Assembly: GCF_030817355.1 (NCBI RefSeq)
Contig: NZ_JAUSZH010000001.1
Coordinates: forward strand, 1,488,001-1,552,000
Direction: 5' to 3'
DNA from: Streptomyces sp. V1I1
GTDB taxonomy: Bacteria; Actinomycetota; Actinomycetes; Streptomycetales; Streptomycetaceae
Length of the DNA: 64,000 bases
Position numbers and translations under genes: made by a program. Below are positions 42,073 through 50,609 of the stretch, piece by piece. Every line of letters begins with the position of its first letter. Position 1 is the first letter of the stretch. The notes beneath the pieces were generated by a model, which did not search any database, was not told the DNA's origin, and worked only from the letters and a program-made list of their open reading frames with translations.

Positions 42073-42648
42073 TCAGGGGGTCGCCGTCGATACGACATAC
42101 ACCTTGGGACGGGAGAGATAAGTCATGTCCACGGTGATGTCCTGCGAGGGCCGCGGGTCCTTCTGCGCATGCGTGGTGCCCGCCCAGTCACTTCCCGCGC
42201 TGAAGTCCCAGCCGACCGTCTCGGCGTCTCGCGCGCTGATGGTGACCACACCGTCGTCGAGCTGGGAACGGCTGGTGCCCACGCCCTTCAGGAACCGGTC
42301 GAGCCCGGCGGACGTGGTGCGGAACTGCACGTACAACCGGCTGGTCTTCCAGTTGCTCGTCTCGTAGTAGGCGACATCCGTGGACTTCTCGGGGATCGGC
42401 ACCTCGAATACACGGCGCTTCATATGCGACGGCCAGCTTTCGCGCAGGCCGGTCGCCGAGGACTCCGACTCCTTGTCGCGGCCGCTGTCGCGGCTCTGCT
42501 CGGCGGAGATGACCAGATAGCCGGCCGGGATGCCGACGAGCAGCACGATGATGATGGCCGTCAGCCAACGGCGACGGAGCATATGGCGCCGGCCCTCGGG
42601 GGGACGGGCGCTCTCGTCCGGGGACGTGGACTGGCGGGGCACGGTCAT
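42073..42648 (-). CDS. Single-pass membrane protein, function unknown
   Basis: A 191-residue protein with a short charged N-terminal tail, one membrane segment (LTAIIIVLLVGIPAGYLVI) and an extracytoplasmic domain containing WPSHMKRRVFEVPIPEKSTD, YETSNWKTSRLYVQF and VGWDFSAGSDWAG. No family is recognised, but the domain looks compact and well conserved in type. The ATG at 42648 is 2 bp from the ROK kinase stop, so the gene is translated with the kinase. It may be a sensor or accessory of the sugar system, or only a co-transcribed neighbour. Confidence 0.75.
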   Translation of the reverse strand: MTVPRQSTSPDESARPPEGRRHMLRRRWLTAIIIVLLVGIPAGYLVISAEQSRDSGRDKESESSATGLRESWPSHMKRRVFEVPIPEKSTDVAYYETSNWKTSRLYVQFRTTSAGLDRFLKGVGTSRSQLDDGVVTISARDAETVGWDFSAGSDWAGTTHAQKDPRPSQDITVDMTYLSRPKVYVVSTATP

Positions 42649-42650
42649 GG

Positions 42651-43811
42651 CTACGGTTCCTGGGTGGGGCGGGCAGTGCTGGAGTTACGGATGGCCTGCG
42701 CATAGCGCTCGTACCGCTCGTGGCGCTCCACCCGGCGCCGGTTGGCGCGGCGGAAGCGGCGGGCCACAAGCCGCGCGAGGTCTGCGGCGCCGACCATACC
42801 TGCCTCGGGGCCGAGCTGGGCCTTGACGATGCGAGCCTCGGGGCGGTAGCCGCGGCCGGTCAGATGCCGCCGGAAGGCATCCCGGGCGGGGCCGATGAGC
42901 AGGTCGTCGGCGGCGCTGACGCCGCCGCCGATGACGAAGCAGGAGGGGTCGAGGGCGGCGGCGAGATTGGCGATGCCGACGCCGAGCCACTGGCCGATGT
43001 CCTGGAAGAGCTCGATGCACATGGCGTCGCCCTCGCGGGCGAGCTCGGTGATGATCGGTCCGGTGATGTCGCCGACGTTGCCGCCGACCCGGTCGATGAG
43101 GCTGTACGCGACCGGGGAGTCGGCCACGGCGAGCTCGCGGGCCTCCCGTACGAGAGCGTTGCCCGAGCTGTACTGCTCCCAGCAGCCGCGGTTGCCGCAG
43201 GGGCAGCGGTGGCCGCCGGGCACGACCTGCATATGGCCGAATTCGCCGGCGACCCCGTACTTGCCGCGCTTGACCTGGCCGTCCTCGAGGATCGCGCCGC
43301 CGATGCCGGTGCCGAGGGTGATCATGACGAGGTGGTCCTCGCCGCGGCCCGCGCCGAAGCGCCATTCTGCCCAGGCGGCGGTGTTGGCGTCGTTGTCGAC
43401 CAGCACGGGGACGGCGAGCCGGGCCGACAGGGCATCGCGCAGGGGCTCGTTGCGCCAGGCGAGGTGGGGGGCGAAGAGGACCTTGGAGCGGTCGGCGTCG
43501 ACCCAGCCGGCCGCGCCGATGCCCACGGCGTGCACATCGTGCCGGTCGGACAGGTCAAGGACGAGCTCGCAGATGGTGTCCTCGACGACCTTCGGGCTCT
43601 TGGACTTGTCCGGCGTCTCGGTGCGGATCTTCTCCAGGATGACCCCGTCGGCGTCGACGACGCCCGCCATCACCTTCGTACCGCCGATGTCGATGCCGAC
43701 GGTGGGGACGCGGGGCGCGGTCAGGTGCGAGCGCCGCTCGCGGGTGCCGATGGTCTTCAGGACGGTGGCCCGCGCGGAGCCGCGGTGTGTGAAGTCGCGG
43801 TAGGTGCTCAT
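42651..43811 (-). CDS. ROK-family sugar kinase (glucokinase-like)
   Basis: A 386-residue ROK kinase: phosphate loop GIDIGGTKVMAGVVD, VDNDANTAAWAEW with the catalytic Asp, GTGIGGAIL, and the ROK zinc motif GHRCPCGNRGCWEQY. It phosphorylates a hexose with ATP; glucose is the usual substrate of this branch. The N-terminal ~35 residues (RGSARATVLKTIGTRERRSH) precede the core and may belong to a longer start, but the ATG at 43811 is the one kept. It is downstream of the CUT2 ABC genes, separated by a 141-bp inverted repeat, and overlaps closely with the membrane protein gene after it. Confidence 0.9.
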   Translation of the reverse strand: MSTYRDFTHRGSARATVLKTIGTRERRSHLTAPRVPTVGIDIGGTKVMAGVVDADGVILEKIRTETPDKSKSPKVVEDTICELVLDLSDRHDVHAVGIGAAGWVDADRSKVLFAPHLAWRNEPLRDALSARLAVPVLVDNDANTAAWAEWRFGAGRGEDHLVMITLGTGIGGAILEDGQVKRGKYGVAGEFGHMQVVPGGHRCPCGNRGCWEQYSSGNALVREARELAVADSPVAYSLIDRVGGNVGDITGPIITELAREGDAMCIELFQDIGQWLGVGIANLAAALDPSCFVIGGGVSAADDLLIGPARDAFRRHLTGRGYRPEARIVKAQLGPEAGMVGAADLARLVARRFRRANRRRVERHERYERYAQAIRNSSTARPTQEP

Positions 43812-43902
43812 GTCCCTGCGGGGTCTCGGAGGCGGGTGGGTGGTTCACCGGCGATTCTGCCAGGCACCGCGCCCGCCGGTGCGCGTGCGGGTTGCCGCCC
43901 GC

Positions 43903-44043
43903 CCCGGGGCTCCGCCCGGACCCCGGGTATGCGACCTTCGGCCGCATGTCCTCAATGGCCGGACGGGCTGGAAAAGTCGGCAGGGCCGCACCATCAAGCC
44001 CGTCCGGCGTTTGAGGACCGGGGGTCCGGGGCGGAGCCCCGGC
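43903..44043. repeat. Long inverted repeat, Streptomyces-type extragenic element
   Basis: Outer arms CGGGGCTCCGCCCGGACCCC (from 43903) and GGGGTCCGGGGCGGAGCCCC (ending near 44042), and inner arms GTCCTCAATGGCCGGACGGG and CCCGTCCGGCGTTTGAGGAC, fold into one large hairpin. Related sequence is at 56455-56690 and in part at 61464-61545. It sits between the ABC operon and the ROK gene and may end or weaken transcription. Confidence 0.75.
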
Positions 44044-44048
44044 AGGCA

Positions 44049-44876
44049 CTAGGCCGCGGGCGGCTCGTCCTTCACCGGATGACCGCCCAGGTGCGTCGGC
44101 GTCGGCGCACGCTCCAGCTCGTGGCGCAGGTCCTCCAGCTCGCTGCCGCCCGCCATCTGGCGGGTGAGCTCGTCCAGGGTCACCGAGTCCTTGGTGTGGC
44201 TGCCCGACATCTTGCCGCGCTTGAGCAGTACGAAGCGGTCGCCGACCAGATACGCGTGGTGCGGGTTGTGGGTGATCAGCACCACGCCCAGTCCCGCGTC
44301 GCGTGCCGCCGCCACATATTTCAGCACCACGCCCGACTGCTTCACCCCGAGCGCGGCAGTCGGCTCGTCCAGCACCAGGACCTTCGCGCCGAAGTAGACG
44401 GCCCGGGCGATCGCCACGCACTGGCGCTCACCGCCCGACAGCGTCCCGATCGGCTGGTCGACATCGCGCAGGTCGATGCCCATGCGCAGCAGTTCGGACC
44501 GGGTGGTCTCGCGCATCAGCTCGACATCGAGACGCTTGAAGGGACCGACACCCTTCGTCGGCTCGGAGCCGAGGAAGAAGTTCCGCCAGACGGGCATCAG
44601 CGGTACGACGGCGAGGTCCTGGTAGACCGTGGCGATACCCCGGTCCAGCGCCTCGCGCGGGTTGGCGAGGCTCGCCTGCTCGCCCTCGATGAGGAAGGTG
44701 CCCGCGTCGTGCCGGTGCAGACCCGCAATGATCTTGATCAGGGTGGACTTGCCCGCGCCGTTGTCGCCGAGGACGCAGGAGATCTGCCCGGCGTGGACCT
44801 CGAGCGAGACACCTTCCAGGGCACGGATGTTGCCGTAGTACTTACTGACGTTGTCCAGCTCGACGAGGGCCGTCAT
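44049..44876 (-). CDS. CUT2-type sugar ABC transporter ATP-binding protein
   Basis: A single-domain ABC ATPase of 275 residues: Walker [11 protein letters not shown]-loop [12 protein letters not shown], signature [14 protein letters not shown], Walker [12 protein letters not shown] and H-loop LITHNPHHA. RbsA-type CUT2 systems normally have a double ATPase; the half-size form is known from FrcA-like transporters, and the sequence here resembles those. It energises uptake by the permease upstream. The ATG at 44876 overlaps the permease stop in ATGA. The longer frame to 44972 is not needed. Confidence 0.92.
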   Translation of the reverse strand: MTALVELDNVSKYYGNIRALEGVSLEVHAGQISCVLGDNGAGKSTLIKIIAGLHRHDAGTFLIEGEQASLANPREALDRGIATVYQDLAVVPLMPVWRNFFLGSEPTKGVGPFKRLDVELMRETTRSELLRMGIDLRDVDQPIGTLSGGERQCVAIARAVYFGAKVLVLDEPTAALGVKQSGVVLKYVAAARDAGLGVVLITHNPHHAYLVGDRFVLLKRGKMSGSHTKDSVTLDELTRQMAGGSELEDLRHELERAPTPTHLGGHPVKDEPPAA

Positions 44877-45934
44877 TTGCTTGCCTCCGCACGCTTGCGG
44901 ACCCATGCGTTGAGCAGGGTGGCCAGAAGGAGCATCGCTCCCAGGAAGAACTTGAACCAGTCCGGGTTCCACTCCGCGTACACGATGCCCTTGCTGGTCA
45001 TGCCGAAGATGAACGCGCCGACCGCCGAGCCGATCGCGGAGCCGTAGCCGCCGGTGATCAGACAGCCGCCGATGACGGCCGCGATGATGTACGTCAGCTC
45101 ATTGCCGACGCCCTCGCCGGACTGCACCACGTCGAACGAGAACAGCAGATGCTGGCCGGAGACCCAGGCGGCGAAGGCGACGCCCACATACAGGCCGATC
45201 TTGGTCTTGTTGACCGGGACGCCGACCGCGCGGGCCGCGTCGGCGCCGCCGCCGACCGCGAAGATCCAGTTGCCGAATCGGGTACGCAGCAGAATCCAGG
45301 TGGCCAGCGCGACCAGTGCGAACCACCACAGGATGGTCACCTTAAGCGTGACGTCGCCGAGGGTGAGCTGGGAGGCGAAGAGCTTCTTCGCCGAGGCGAA
45401 GCCCTCCATGTCGCCGATGGACTTGGTCGAGACCGTGCCGCTGATCAGCTTGGTGAAGCCGAGGTTGAGGCCGGTCAGCATCAGAAACGTACCGAGCGTG
45501 ATGATGAAGCTTGGAAGTTTCGTACGGGTCAGCATGAAGCCGTTGAACACCCCGACCGCGAGCGTCACCAGCAGCGAGACGAAGATGCCGGCCCAGACGT
45601 TCGCCGTCATCTGGTAGCTGAACATCGCGGAGATCAGCGCGGAGCTGGTCACCAGGACGCCGGCCGAGAGGTCGAACTCGCCGCCGATCATCAGCAGCGC
45701 GACCGGCACGGCCATGATGCCGAGGGTCGACGCCGCGTACAGGACGGTGGAGAGGCTGGATGCCCGCAGGAACGAGTCCGCCACGATCGAGAAGAAGATG
45801 AAGACCGCGGCGGCGCCGACGACCGAGCCCAGCTCGGGCCGGCCCATCAGCTTGCGCAACGGCGAGGTGCGCAGCAGCCGCTCGTCACCCTTGTCGGGCT
45901 GCCGGGTGCCGGCAGGTGGTGCGGTCGCACTCAT
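44873..45934 (-). CDS. CUT2-type sugar ABC transporter permease
   Basis: A 353-residue inner-membrane permease of the RbsC/FrcC family with about ten hydrophobic segments. Typical are [41 protein letters not shown], the EAA-like [19 protein letters not shown] and [18 protein letters not shown] near the C-terminus. It forms the channel for a monosaccharide or polyol. Its ATG at 45934 overlaps the binding-protein stop (ATGA), and its stop overlaps the ATPase start, so three genes are translationally coupled. Confidence 0.93.
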   Translation of the reverse strand: MSATAPPAGTRQPDKGDERLLRTSPLRKLMGRPELGSVVGAAAVFIFFSIVADSFLRASSLSTVLYAASTLGIMAVPVALLMIGGEFDLSAGVLVTSSALISAMFSYQMTANVWAGIFVSLLVTLAVGVFNGFMLTRTKLPSFIITLGTFLMLTGLNLGFTKLISGTVSTKSIGDMEGFASAKKLFASQLTLGDVTLKVTILWWFALVALATWILLRTRFGNWIFAVGGGADAARAVGVPVNKTKIGLYVGVAFAAWVSGQHLLFSFDVVQSGEGVGNELTYIIAAVIGGCLITGGYGSAIGSAVGAFIFGMTSKGIVYAEWNPDWFKFFLGAMLLLATLLNAWVRKRAEASK

Positions 45935-46944
45935 CGGGTCCCCCGCTCTGTGTATTCCTCCAGCTCTGCGGCGTCCGTCTTGGTGATGATCTGCGGTCCG
46001 GTGAGGACGGGCCGCCCGCCGCCGAGCACATCGGCGTTGTACTTGTAGAGCCACAGCAGGTCCACGGCCTGATACCCCTGGAGGTACGGCTGCTGGTCCA
46101 CGGCGAAGCCGAGCGTCCCGGCCTTCAGACCGGCGGCGACCTTGGCGTTCAGGTCGAAGGTGTCCACCTCGGCCTTGCTCTCCGCGGTCTTCCTCGCCTG
46201 CACGGCGGCGTCCGCGAACGGCGCGCCGAGCGTGACGACGGAGTCGATGGAGCGGTCCGACTGGAGCTTCGCCTCGATGGACGCCTGTACGTCGGGCATG
46301 TTGGTGCCGTCGACGTACAGGTTCTGCAGTTCCCCGCCGAACGTCTTCTTCGCACCGGCGCAGCGCTGCTCATGGCCGACGTTGCCCTGCTCGTGCAGCA
46401 CGCACAGGGCCTTCTTCCTGCCCCGCTTGTCGAGTTCGTCGCCGACGGCCTCGCCGGCGATCGTCTCGTCCTGGCCGATATGGGTGAGCGCGCCGTACGC
46501 CTTGGACTGCTCGGAGCCCGAGTTGACGGTGATCACCGGGATGCCGGCCTTCTCCGCCTCGGCGATGACGCCCTTCATGGCGTCGGGCTTGGCGAGCGAG
46601 ACGATCAGTCCGTTGACCTTCTTGTCGATGGCCGCCTGGACGAGCTGGGCCTGCTGCTGGCCCTCGTCGCTGTGCGAGTACAGGAAGTTGATGTTGTCCT
46701 TGGCCGCGGCCTGCTCGGCGCCGCTCTGGACGATGTCCCAGAAGGTGTCGCCGTCGCCCGAGTGGGTCACCATGGCGAAGGTCCAGCGGGGGGTGGTGAC
46801 GGCGGACTTGCCGGCCGCGGCCTGGGCCTTGCGGGCGTCCTCCGCGCGCTTGCCGCCCGTGCTGCTGCATCCCGCGAGGGAGGCTCCCAGTACCGCTGCC
46901 AGCACCGCGCCGAGCGCGCGTACCCCTGTCCTTGCCCTAGCCAC
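45931..46944 (-). CDS. Sugar/polyol-binding lipoprotein, second of two
   Basis: A periplasmic-binding-type lipoprotein (337 residues). The signal has the lipobox LAGCS after VRALGAVLAAVLGA. The PF13407-type domain has FAMVTHSGDGDTFWDIVQSG, NGLIVSLAKPDAMKGVI, THIGQDETIAG, CVLHEQGNVGHEQRCAG and AVDQQPYLQGYQAVDLLW. I use the GTG at 46944 with GAAGGG upstream. It is about 60% alike by eye to the binding protein encoded just upstream (47073-48065), so this is a tandem duplication. It is coupled to the permease by ATGA. Confidence 0.9.
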   Translation of the reverse strand: MARARTGVRALGAVLAAVLGASLAGCSSTGGKRAEDARKAQAAAGKSAVTTPRWTFAMVTHSGDGDTFWDIVQSGAEQAAAKDNINFLYSHSDEGQQQAQLVQAAIDKKVNGLIVSLAKPDAMKGVIAEAEKAGIPVITVNSGSEQSKAYGALTHIGQDETIAGEAVGDELDKRGRKKALCVLHEQGNVGHEQRCAGAKKTFGGELQNLYVDGTNMPDVQASIEAKLQSDRSIDSVVTLGAPFADAAVQARKTAESKAEVDTFDLNAKVAAGLKAGTLGFAVDQQPYLQGYQAVDLLWLYKYNADVLGGGRPVLTGPQIITKTDAAELEEYTERGTR

Positions 46945-47072
46945 GACGCCGTGCCCTTCTTGCCGTACTCGCTGTACTTCTCGGTGCGGCCGGGAGTCGT
47001 CACAGCTCTCCCCGGCCGCCCAAGTATGTGTCACAGCAGGTCGGCGGGTGGGCATCGGGTACGCCGGGTACG

Positions 47073-48065
47073 TCATCGGGTGCCGTCGGCGGTCAGCTTC
47101 TCCAGCGCCGGCACGTCCTTCTCGGTGACGAGGGCCGGGCCGGTGAGGATCGGCTTGCCGCCGCCGATCACATTGCCGTTGGTCTTGTTGAGCCAGAGCT
47201 CGTCGATGGCAAGGTAGCCCTGGAGGTAGGGCTGCTGGTCCACGGCGAAGCCGATCTCGCCGGCCTTGAGCTGCTTGACCACCTCGGCGTTGAGGTCGAA
47301 GGTGTTGACCTCGGCGCTGGAGCCCGCGCCCTCCTTGGCCTTGACGGAGGCGGCGGCGAAGGGTGCGCCGAGCGTGACGACGGCGTCGATGTCCTTCGCG
47401 CTCTGCAGCTTCGCCTCGATGGAGGAAGTGGATGCGGGCATGTTGGTGCCCTCCACGTTGAGGTTCTCGACGGTGCCCTTGAACGTCTTCTTCACACCGG
47501 CGCAGCGGGCTTCGAGCGAGACATTGCCCTGCTCGTGGATGACGCAGATGGCCTTCTTCTTGCCGCGCTTGTTGAGCTCCTCGCCGACCGCCTCGCCGGC
47601 CACCGTCTCGTCCTGACCGATGTGGCTGAGTGCGCCGACCTCCTTGGAGAACTCGGCGCCGGAGTTGATCGTGACGACGGGTATGCCGGCCGCGACGGCC
47701 TTCTTGACGACGTCCTTGACGGCTTCCGGCTTGGCGAGGGTGACGATGATGCCGTTGACCTTCTGGTCGATGTAGGTCTGGATGAGCTGAGCCTGTTCCT
47801 TGCCCTCCTTGTTGGCGGCGTAGAGGAACTCGACGTTGTCCTTGCGGGCCGCGACCTTGGCGCCGCTCTGGACGATGTCCCAGAAGGTGTCGCCCTCGCC
47901 GGAGTGCGTCACCATCGCGATCTTCAGCCGTTGGGTGGTGGCGGGCTCGCCGCCGCCTTTGGAGGGGCTGTCCTTCGCCTCCTTGCCACCGGAACTGCTG
48001 CATCCGGCGACGACGACCAGGGCACATGCGGCGAGCAGCGCTGCTGCCCTGCGGGTGGTACGCAT
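47073..48065 (-). CDS. Sugar/polyol-binding lipoprotein, first of two
   Basis: A 330-residue lipoprotein with lipobox VAGCSS at residues ~20-25 and the same PF13407 fold as its neighbour: IAMVTHSGEGDTFWDIVQSG, NGIIVTLAKPEAVKDVV, SHIGQDETVAGEAVG, CVIHEQGNVSLEARCAG, FAVDQQPYLQGYLAIDELW. It is the first gene of the operon (binding protein, binding protein, permease, ATPase, then ROK kinase). The promoter is clear: TTGACT at 48135-48140, 17-bp spacer, TAAAAA at 48112-48117 (minus strand), overlapped by the 15-bp element shared with the dehydrogenase gene. The ATG at 48065 follows GAAGGCGGATCC. Ligand is unknown; myo-inositol or a related polyol is inferred from the context. Confidence 0.92.
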   Translation of the reverse strand: MRTTRRAAALLAACALVVVAGCSSSGGKEAKDSPSKGGGEPATTQRLKIAMVTHSGEGDTFWDIVQSGAKVAARKDNVEFLYAANKEGKEQAQLIQTYIDQKVNGIIVTLAKPEAVKDVVKKAVAAGIPVVTINSGAEFSKEVGALSHIGQDETVAGEAVGEELNKRGKKKAICVIHEQGNVSLEARCAGVKKTFKGTVENLNVEGTNMPASTSSIEAKLQSAKDIDAVVTLGAPFAAASVKAKEGAGSSAEVNTFDLNAEVVKQLKAGEIGFAVDQQPYLQGYLAIDELWLNKTNGNVIGGGKPILTGPALVTEKDVPALEKLTADGTR

Positions 48066-48111
48066 GGTGGATCCGCCTTCTCTCCCGGCCGCCCGGTTGC
48101 GGCTGGGTGAG

Positions 48112-48150
48112 TTTTTACGGCGGTCGAGGGACCCAGTCAAGACTTTGTCC
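48112..48150 (-). promoter_or_regulatory. Promoter and operator of the sugar ABC operon
   Basis: On the minus strand: GGACAAAGTCTTGAC (48150-48136), then the -35 TTGACT (48140-48135), a 17-bp spacer and the -10 TAAAAA (48117-48112). The 15-bp element recurs exactly upstream of the divergent dehydrogenase gene at 49064-49078. The GntR gene next to it is the likely binding protein. Confidence 0.75.
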
Positions 48151-48234
48151 GAACATTCTTACGCGAATGACATTCTTACGTGACCCCACGGCGCGGCGGT
48201 CCGGGTCGCGGCCGGGCCACGGCTACGGCTACGG

Positions 48235-49008
48235 CTACGGCCGGACGAGCAGCTGGAACTCGAAGGCGTAGCGCGAGGCGCGGTAGATGTGCGAGCCGAA
48301 CTCGACCGCGCGGCCGGTGTCGTCGAAGGTGGTGCGCTCCATCGTCAGCACCGGAGCGCCGGTCACCTCGGTGAGCAGTTCGGCCTCCATGGCGGTGGCG
48401 GCCCGCGCCCCTACCGACTGGCGGGCGCTGTGCAGGGTGATCCCCGCGGCCCGCATCATCCGGTACAGGCCGGTGGCCTCAAGACGTTCGGTGTCGCAGT
48501 CGAAGAGGCCCGCGGGCAGATGGTTGCGCAGCCTGGCCATCGGCTCGCCATGGGCGTACCGCAGCCGCTCGACGAGCTGGACGTCGCTGCCCTCCGCCAC
48601 ACCTAGGGCGGCCGCGACCTCCGCACTCGCAGGCTCGATGGCGTTGCGCAGCACGATGGTGGCCGGGCGTTGGCCGGCCGCCTCGAGATCGTCGTACAGG
48701 CTGCTGAGCTCCAGCGGGCGCTTGACCTGGCTGTGCACGACCTGGGTGCCGACGCCGCGGCGGCGGACCAGCAGGCCCTTGTCGACGAGGGACTGGATGG
48801 CCTGGCGGACGGTCGGGCGGGACAGGCCGAGCCTGCCCGCCAGCTCGATCTCGTTGCCGAGCAGGCTGCCGGGGGTGAGGGTCCCTCTCTCGATGGCCGC
48901 TTCCAGCTGTTGCGACAGCTGGAAGTAGAGCGGGACCGGGCTGGTGCGGTCCACGCTCAGCTGGAGAGACAGAGACGGGTCCGTCACGTGTCTGGGCTGC
49001 TTGGGCAC
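48235..49008 (-). CDS. GntR-family (HutC-type) regulator of the sugar system
   Basis: The N-terminal winged helix is clear: VPLYFQLSQQLEAAIERGTL, LAGRLGLSRPTVRQAIQSLV and VDKGLLVRRRGVGTQVV. A UTRA effector domain follows (LVERLRYAHGEPMARLRNHL, VLTMERTTFDDTGRAVEFG, YRASRYAFEFQL), so it is of the HutC subfamily that senses small sugars or organic acids. I place the start at the GTG 49008; a TACTCT -10 like box ends 6 bp ahead and no ribosome-binding site is seen, suggesting a leaderless mRNA. It lies between the two promoters that share the 15-bp element and is the natural repressor for both. Confidence 0.85.
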   Translation of the reverse strand: MPKQPRHVTDPSLSLQLSVDRTSPVPLYFQLSQQLEAAIERGTLTPGSLLGNEIELAGRLGLSRPTVRQAIQSLVDKGLLVRRRGVGTQVVHSQVKRPLELSSLYDDLEAAGQRPATIVLRNAIEPASAEVAAALGVAEGSDVQLVERLRYAHGEPMARLRNHLPAGLFDCDTERLEATGLYRMMRAAGITLHSARQSVGARAATAMEAELLTEVTGAPVLTMERTTFDDTGRAVEFGSHIYRASRYAFEFQLLVRP

Positions 49009-49063
49009 GGAGCGAGAGTAGTCGCAGGGAATGTTGACGGGAAGTCGTGAAGTTCGGTTGTCA

Positions 49064-49078
49064 GGACAAAGTCTTGAC
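49064..49078 (+). promoter_or_regulatory. 15-bp shared operator element at the dehydrogenase promoter
   Basis: GGACAAAGTCTTGAC, identical to the element upstream of the ABC operon (48136-48150, minus strand). It overlaps the -35 TTGACA at 49074-49079. A TTGTC-AG-GACAA inverted repeat lies at its left edge. The same protein probably acts on both. Confidence 0.7.
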
Positions 49079-49108
49079 AGGGAGGCGGCCCCCCGCCACC
49101 TTTGGGCC

Positions 49109-50113
49109 ATGCGCATCGGACTCATCGGAACGGGACGTATCGGTACCTTTCACTCGGGCGTGCTCAGCCGCCACCGGGAGGTGGGTTCGCTGGTCGTGGC
49201 GGACGCCGACCCGGCACGGGCGGCCGAGGTCGCCGAGCGCACTGGGTCCACGGCCGCGCCCAGCGCGGACGAGATCTTCGCCTGGGGCGTGGACGCCGTG
49301 GTGATCGCCTCCGCCACCGCCGCCCACGCCGAACTCATCGCCCGCGCCGCCCGCGCCGGGCTCCCCGCCTTCTGCGAGAAGCCGATCGCCCTGGATCTGC
49401 CGGGCACGCTCGCCGCGCTGCGCGAGGTCGAGTCGGCGGGCACCCTGCTGCAACTGGGCTTCATGCGCCGTTTCGACGCCGGGTACACCGCGGCCCGTGA
49501 GCTGGTGCGCTCCGGGCGGCTCGGCCGGCTGCACACCGTACGGGCCATCACCTCCGACCCGGCCCCGCCGCCAGCCGCGTATCTGCCGCTCTCCGGCGGC
49601 CTGTACCGGGACTGCCTGGTCCATGACTTCGACATCCTGCGCTGGGTGACCGGGCGCGAGGTGGTCGAGGTGTACGCGACCGGCTCGGACGCGGGCCCGG
49701 CGATGTTCCGCGACGCGGGCGACGTCGACACGGCGGCCGCGCTGCTCACGCTGGACGACGGCACGCTGGCCACGGCGACGGCCACCCGGTGCAACGGCGC
49801 GGGTTACGACGTACGGATGGAACTCGCGGGCGAGCTCGACCAGGTCGCGGTCGGCCTGGACGACCGTACGCCGATCACCTCGACCGAGCCGCAGGGCCCG
49901 CCGCCGGCCACCAAGCCATGGCCCGGGTTCCTGGAGCGGTTCGCCCCCGCGTACGAGGCGGAGCTGGACACTTTCGTCCGGGTGGTGCAGGGCGAGGCCG
50001 AGAACCCCTGCGACGGCCGCGAGGCGCTGACGGCGCTGCGGATCGCGGAGGCGTGCGAGCTGTCCCGGCGGGAGCACAGGCCGGTTCGGCTGGAGGAGAT
50101 CCCGGCAGACTGA
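49109..50113 (+). CDS. Gfo/Idh/MocA oxidoreductase, inositol 2-dehydrogenase-like
   Basis: A 334-residue NAD(P)-dependent dehydrogenase. The dinucleotide motif is IGLIGTGRIGTFHSG, the family signature CEKPIALD supplies the conserved Lys, and the C-terminal domain has GGLYRDCLVHDFDILRW with the catalytic His-Asp pattern. It is closest in pattern to IolG-type inositol 2-dehydrogenases, but glucose-fructose or other polyol dehydrogenases share these motifs. It is divergent from the GntR gene and carries the same 15-bp element as the ABC operon, so it likely oxidises the imported compound. The ATG at 49109 is preceded by a weak GGGCC-type site; a start within the transcript of the TTGACA promoter fits. 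Confidence 0.87.
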   Translation: MRIGLIGTGRIGTFHSGVLSRHREVGSLVVADADPARAAEVAERTGSTAAPSADEIFAWGVDAVVIASATAAHAELIARAARAGLPAFCEKPIALDLPGTLAALREVESAGTLLQLGFMRRFDAGYTAARELVRSGRLGRLHTVRAITSDPAPPPAAYLPLSGGLYRDCLVHDFDILRWVTGREVVEVYATGSDAGPAMFRDAGDVDTAAALLTLDDGTLATATATRCNGAGYDVRMELAGELDQVAVGLDDRTPITSTEPQGPPPATKPWPGFLERFAPAYEAELDTFVRVVQGEAENPCDGREALTALRIAEACELSRREHRPVRLEEIPAD

Positions 50114-50127
50114 CTCCTGGGGCGTTC

Positions 50128-50556
50128 TCAGGACTGTTGCGCGGACGGTGCGGACAGTACGGTGCCCTGCGCGACGGCGCAGAGCGTCTCGTCGCCGTCG
50201 GCGTTCACGGTGAAGAGATCGCAACGGGCAACGGCCTGACGGCGGCCGCTGTGCACGACGGACGCCCGGGCCACCAGTGTCACGCCGGTGGCCGGGCGGA
50301 TGTACTGGACGGAGAAGCCGCCGGTCAGCACGGCGGGACCGAGCGTCGTACCGGCGGCGAAGGTGATCGAGTTGTCGGCGGCGTACGCGATCACTCCCCC
50401 GTGCAGATAGCCGTTCTGCTGGAGCAGTTCTTCCCGGACGTCGACTTCGAGCACGGCCTGTCCATTGCCGAACGCGGTGATCCGCGCCCCCAGCAGACGG
50501 CTGAACGGCTGGCTGTCGAGGACCTTCTGGGCCATCGCGAGGTCAAGTCCCGGCAC
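50128..50556 (-). CDS. PaaI-family hotdog thioesterase
   Basis: A 142-residue single hotdog domain with FSRLLGARITAFGNGQAVLE, QQNGYLHGGVIAYAADNSIT (the HGG and Asp catalytic region) and SVQYIRPATGVTLVARASVVHSG. These enzymes hydrolyse acyl-CoA thioesters, often phenylacetyl- or medium-chain acyl-CoA. The ATG at 50556 gives the full domain. It follows the P450 gene by 53 bp on the same strand and may be part of its transcript. Confidence 0.88.
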   Translation of the reverse strand: MPGLDLAMAQKVLDSQPFSRLLGARITAFGNGQAVLEVDVREELLQQNGYLHGGVIAYAADNSITFAAGTTLGPAVLTGGFSVQYIRPATGVTLVARASVVHSGRRQAVARCDLFTVNADGDETLCAVAQGTVLSAPSAQQS

Positions 50557-50609
50557 GGTGCGGCTCCTTGGACGGTCGGTGAAGGGGGTCAGCGGGGTCG
50601 CGGTCGGGG

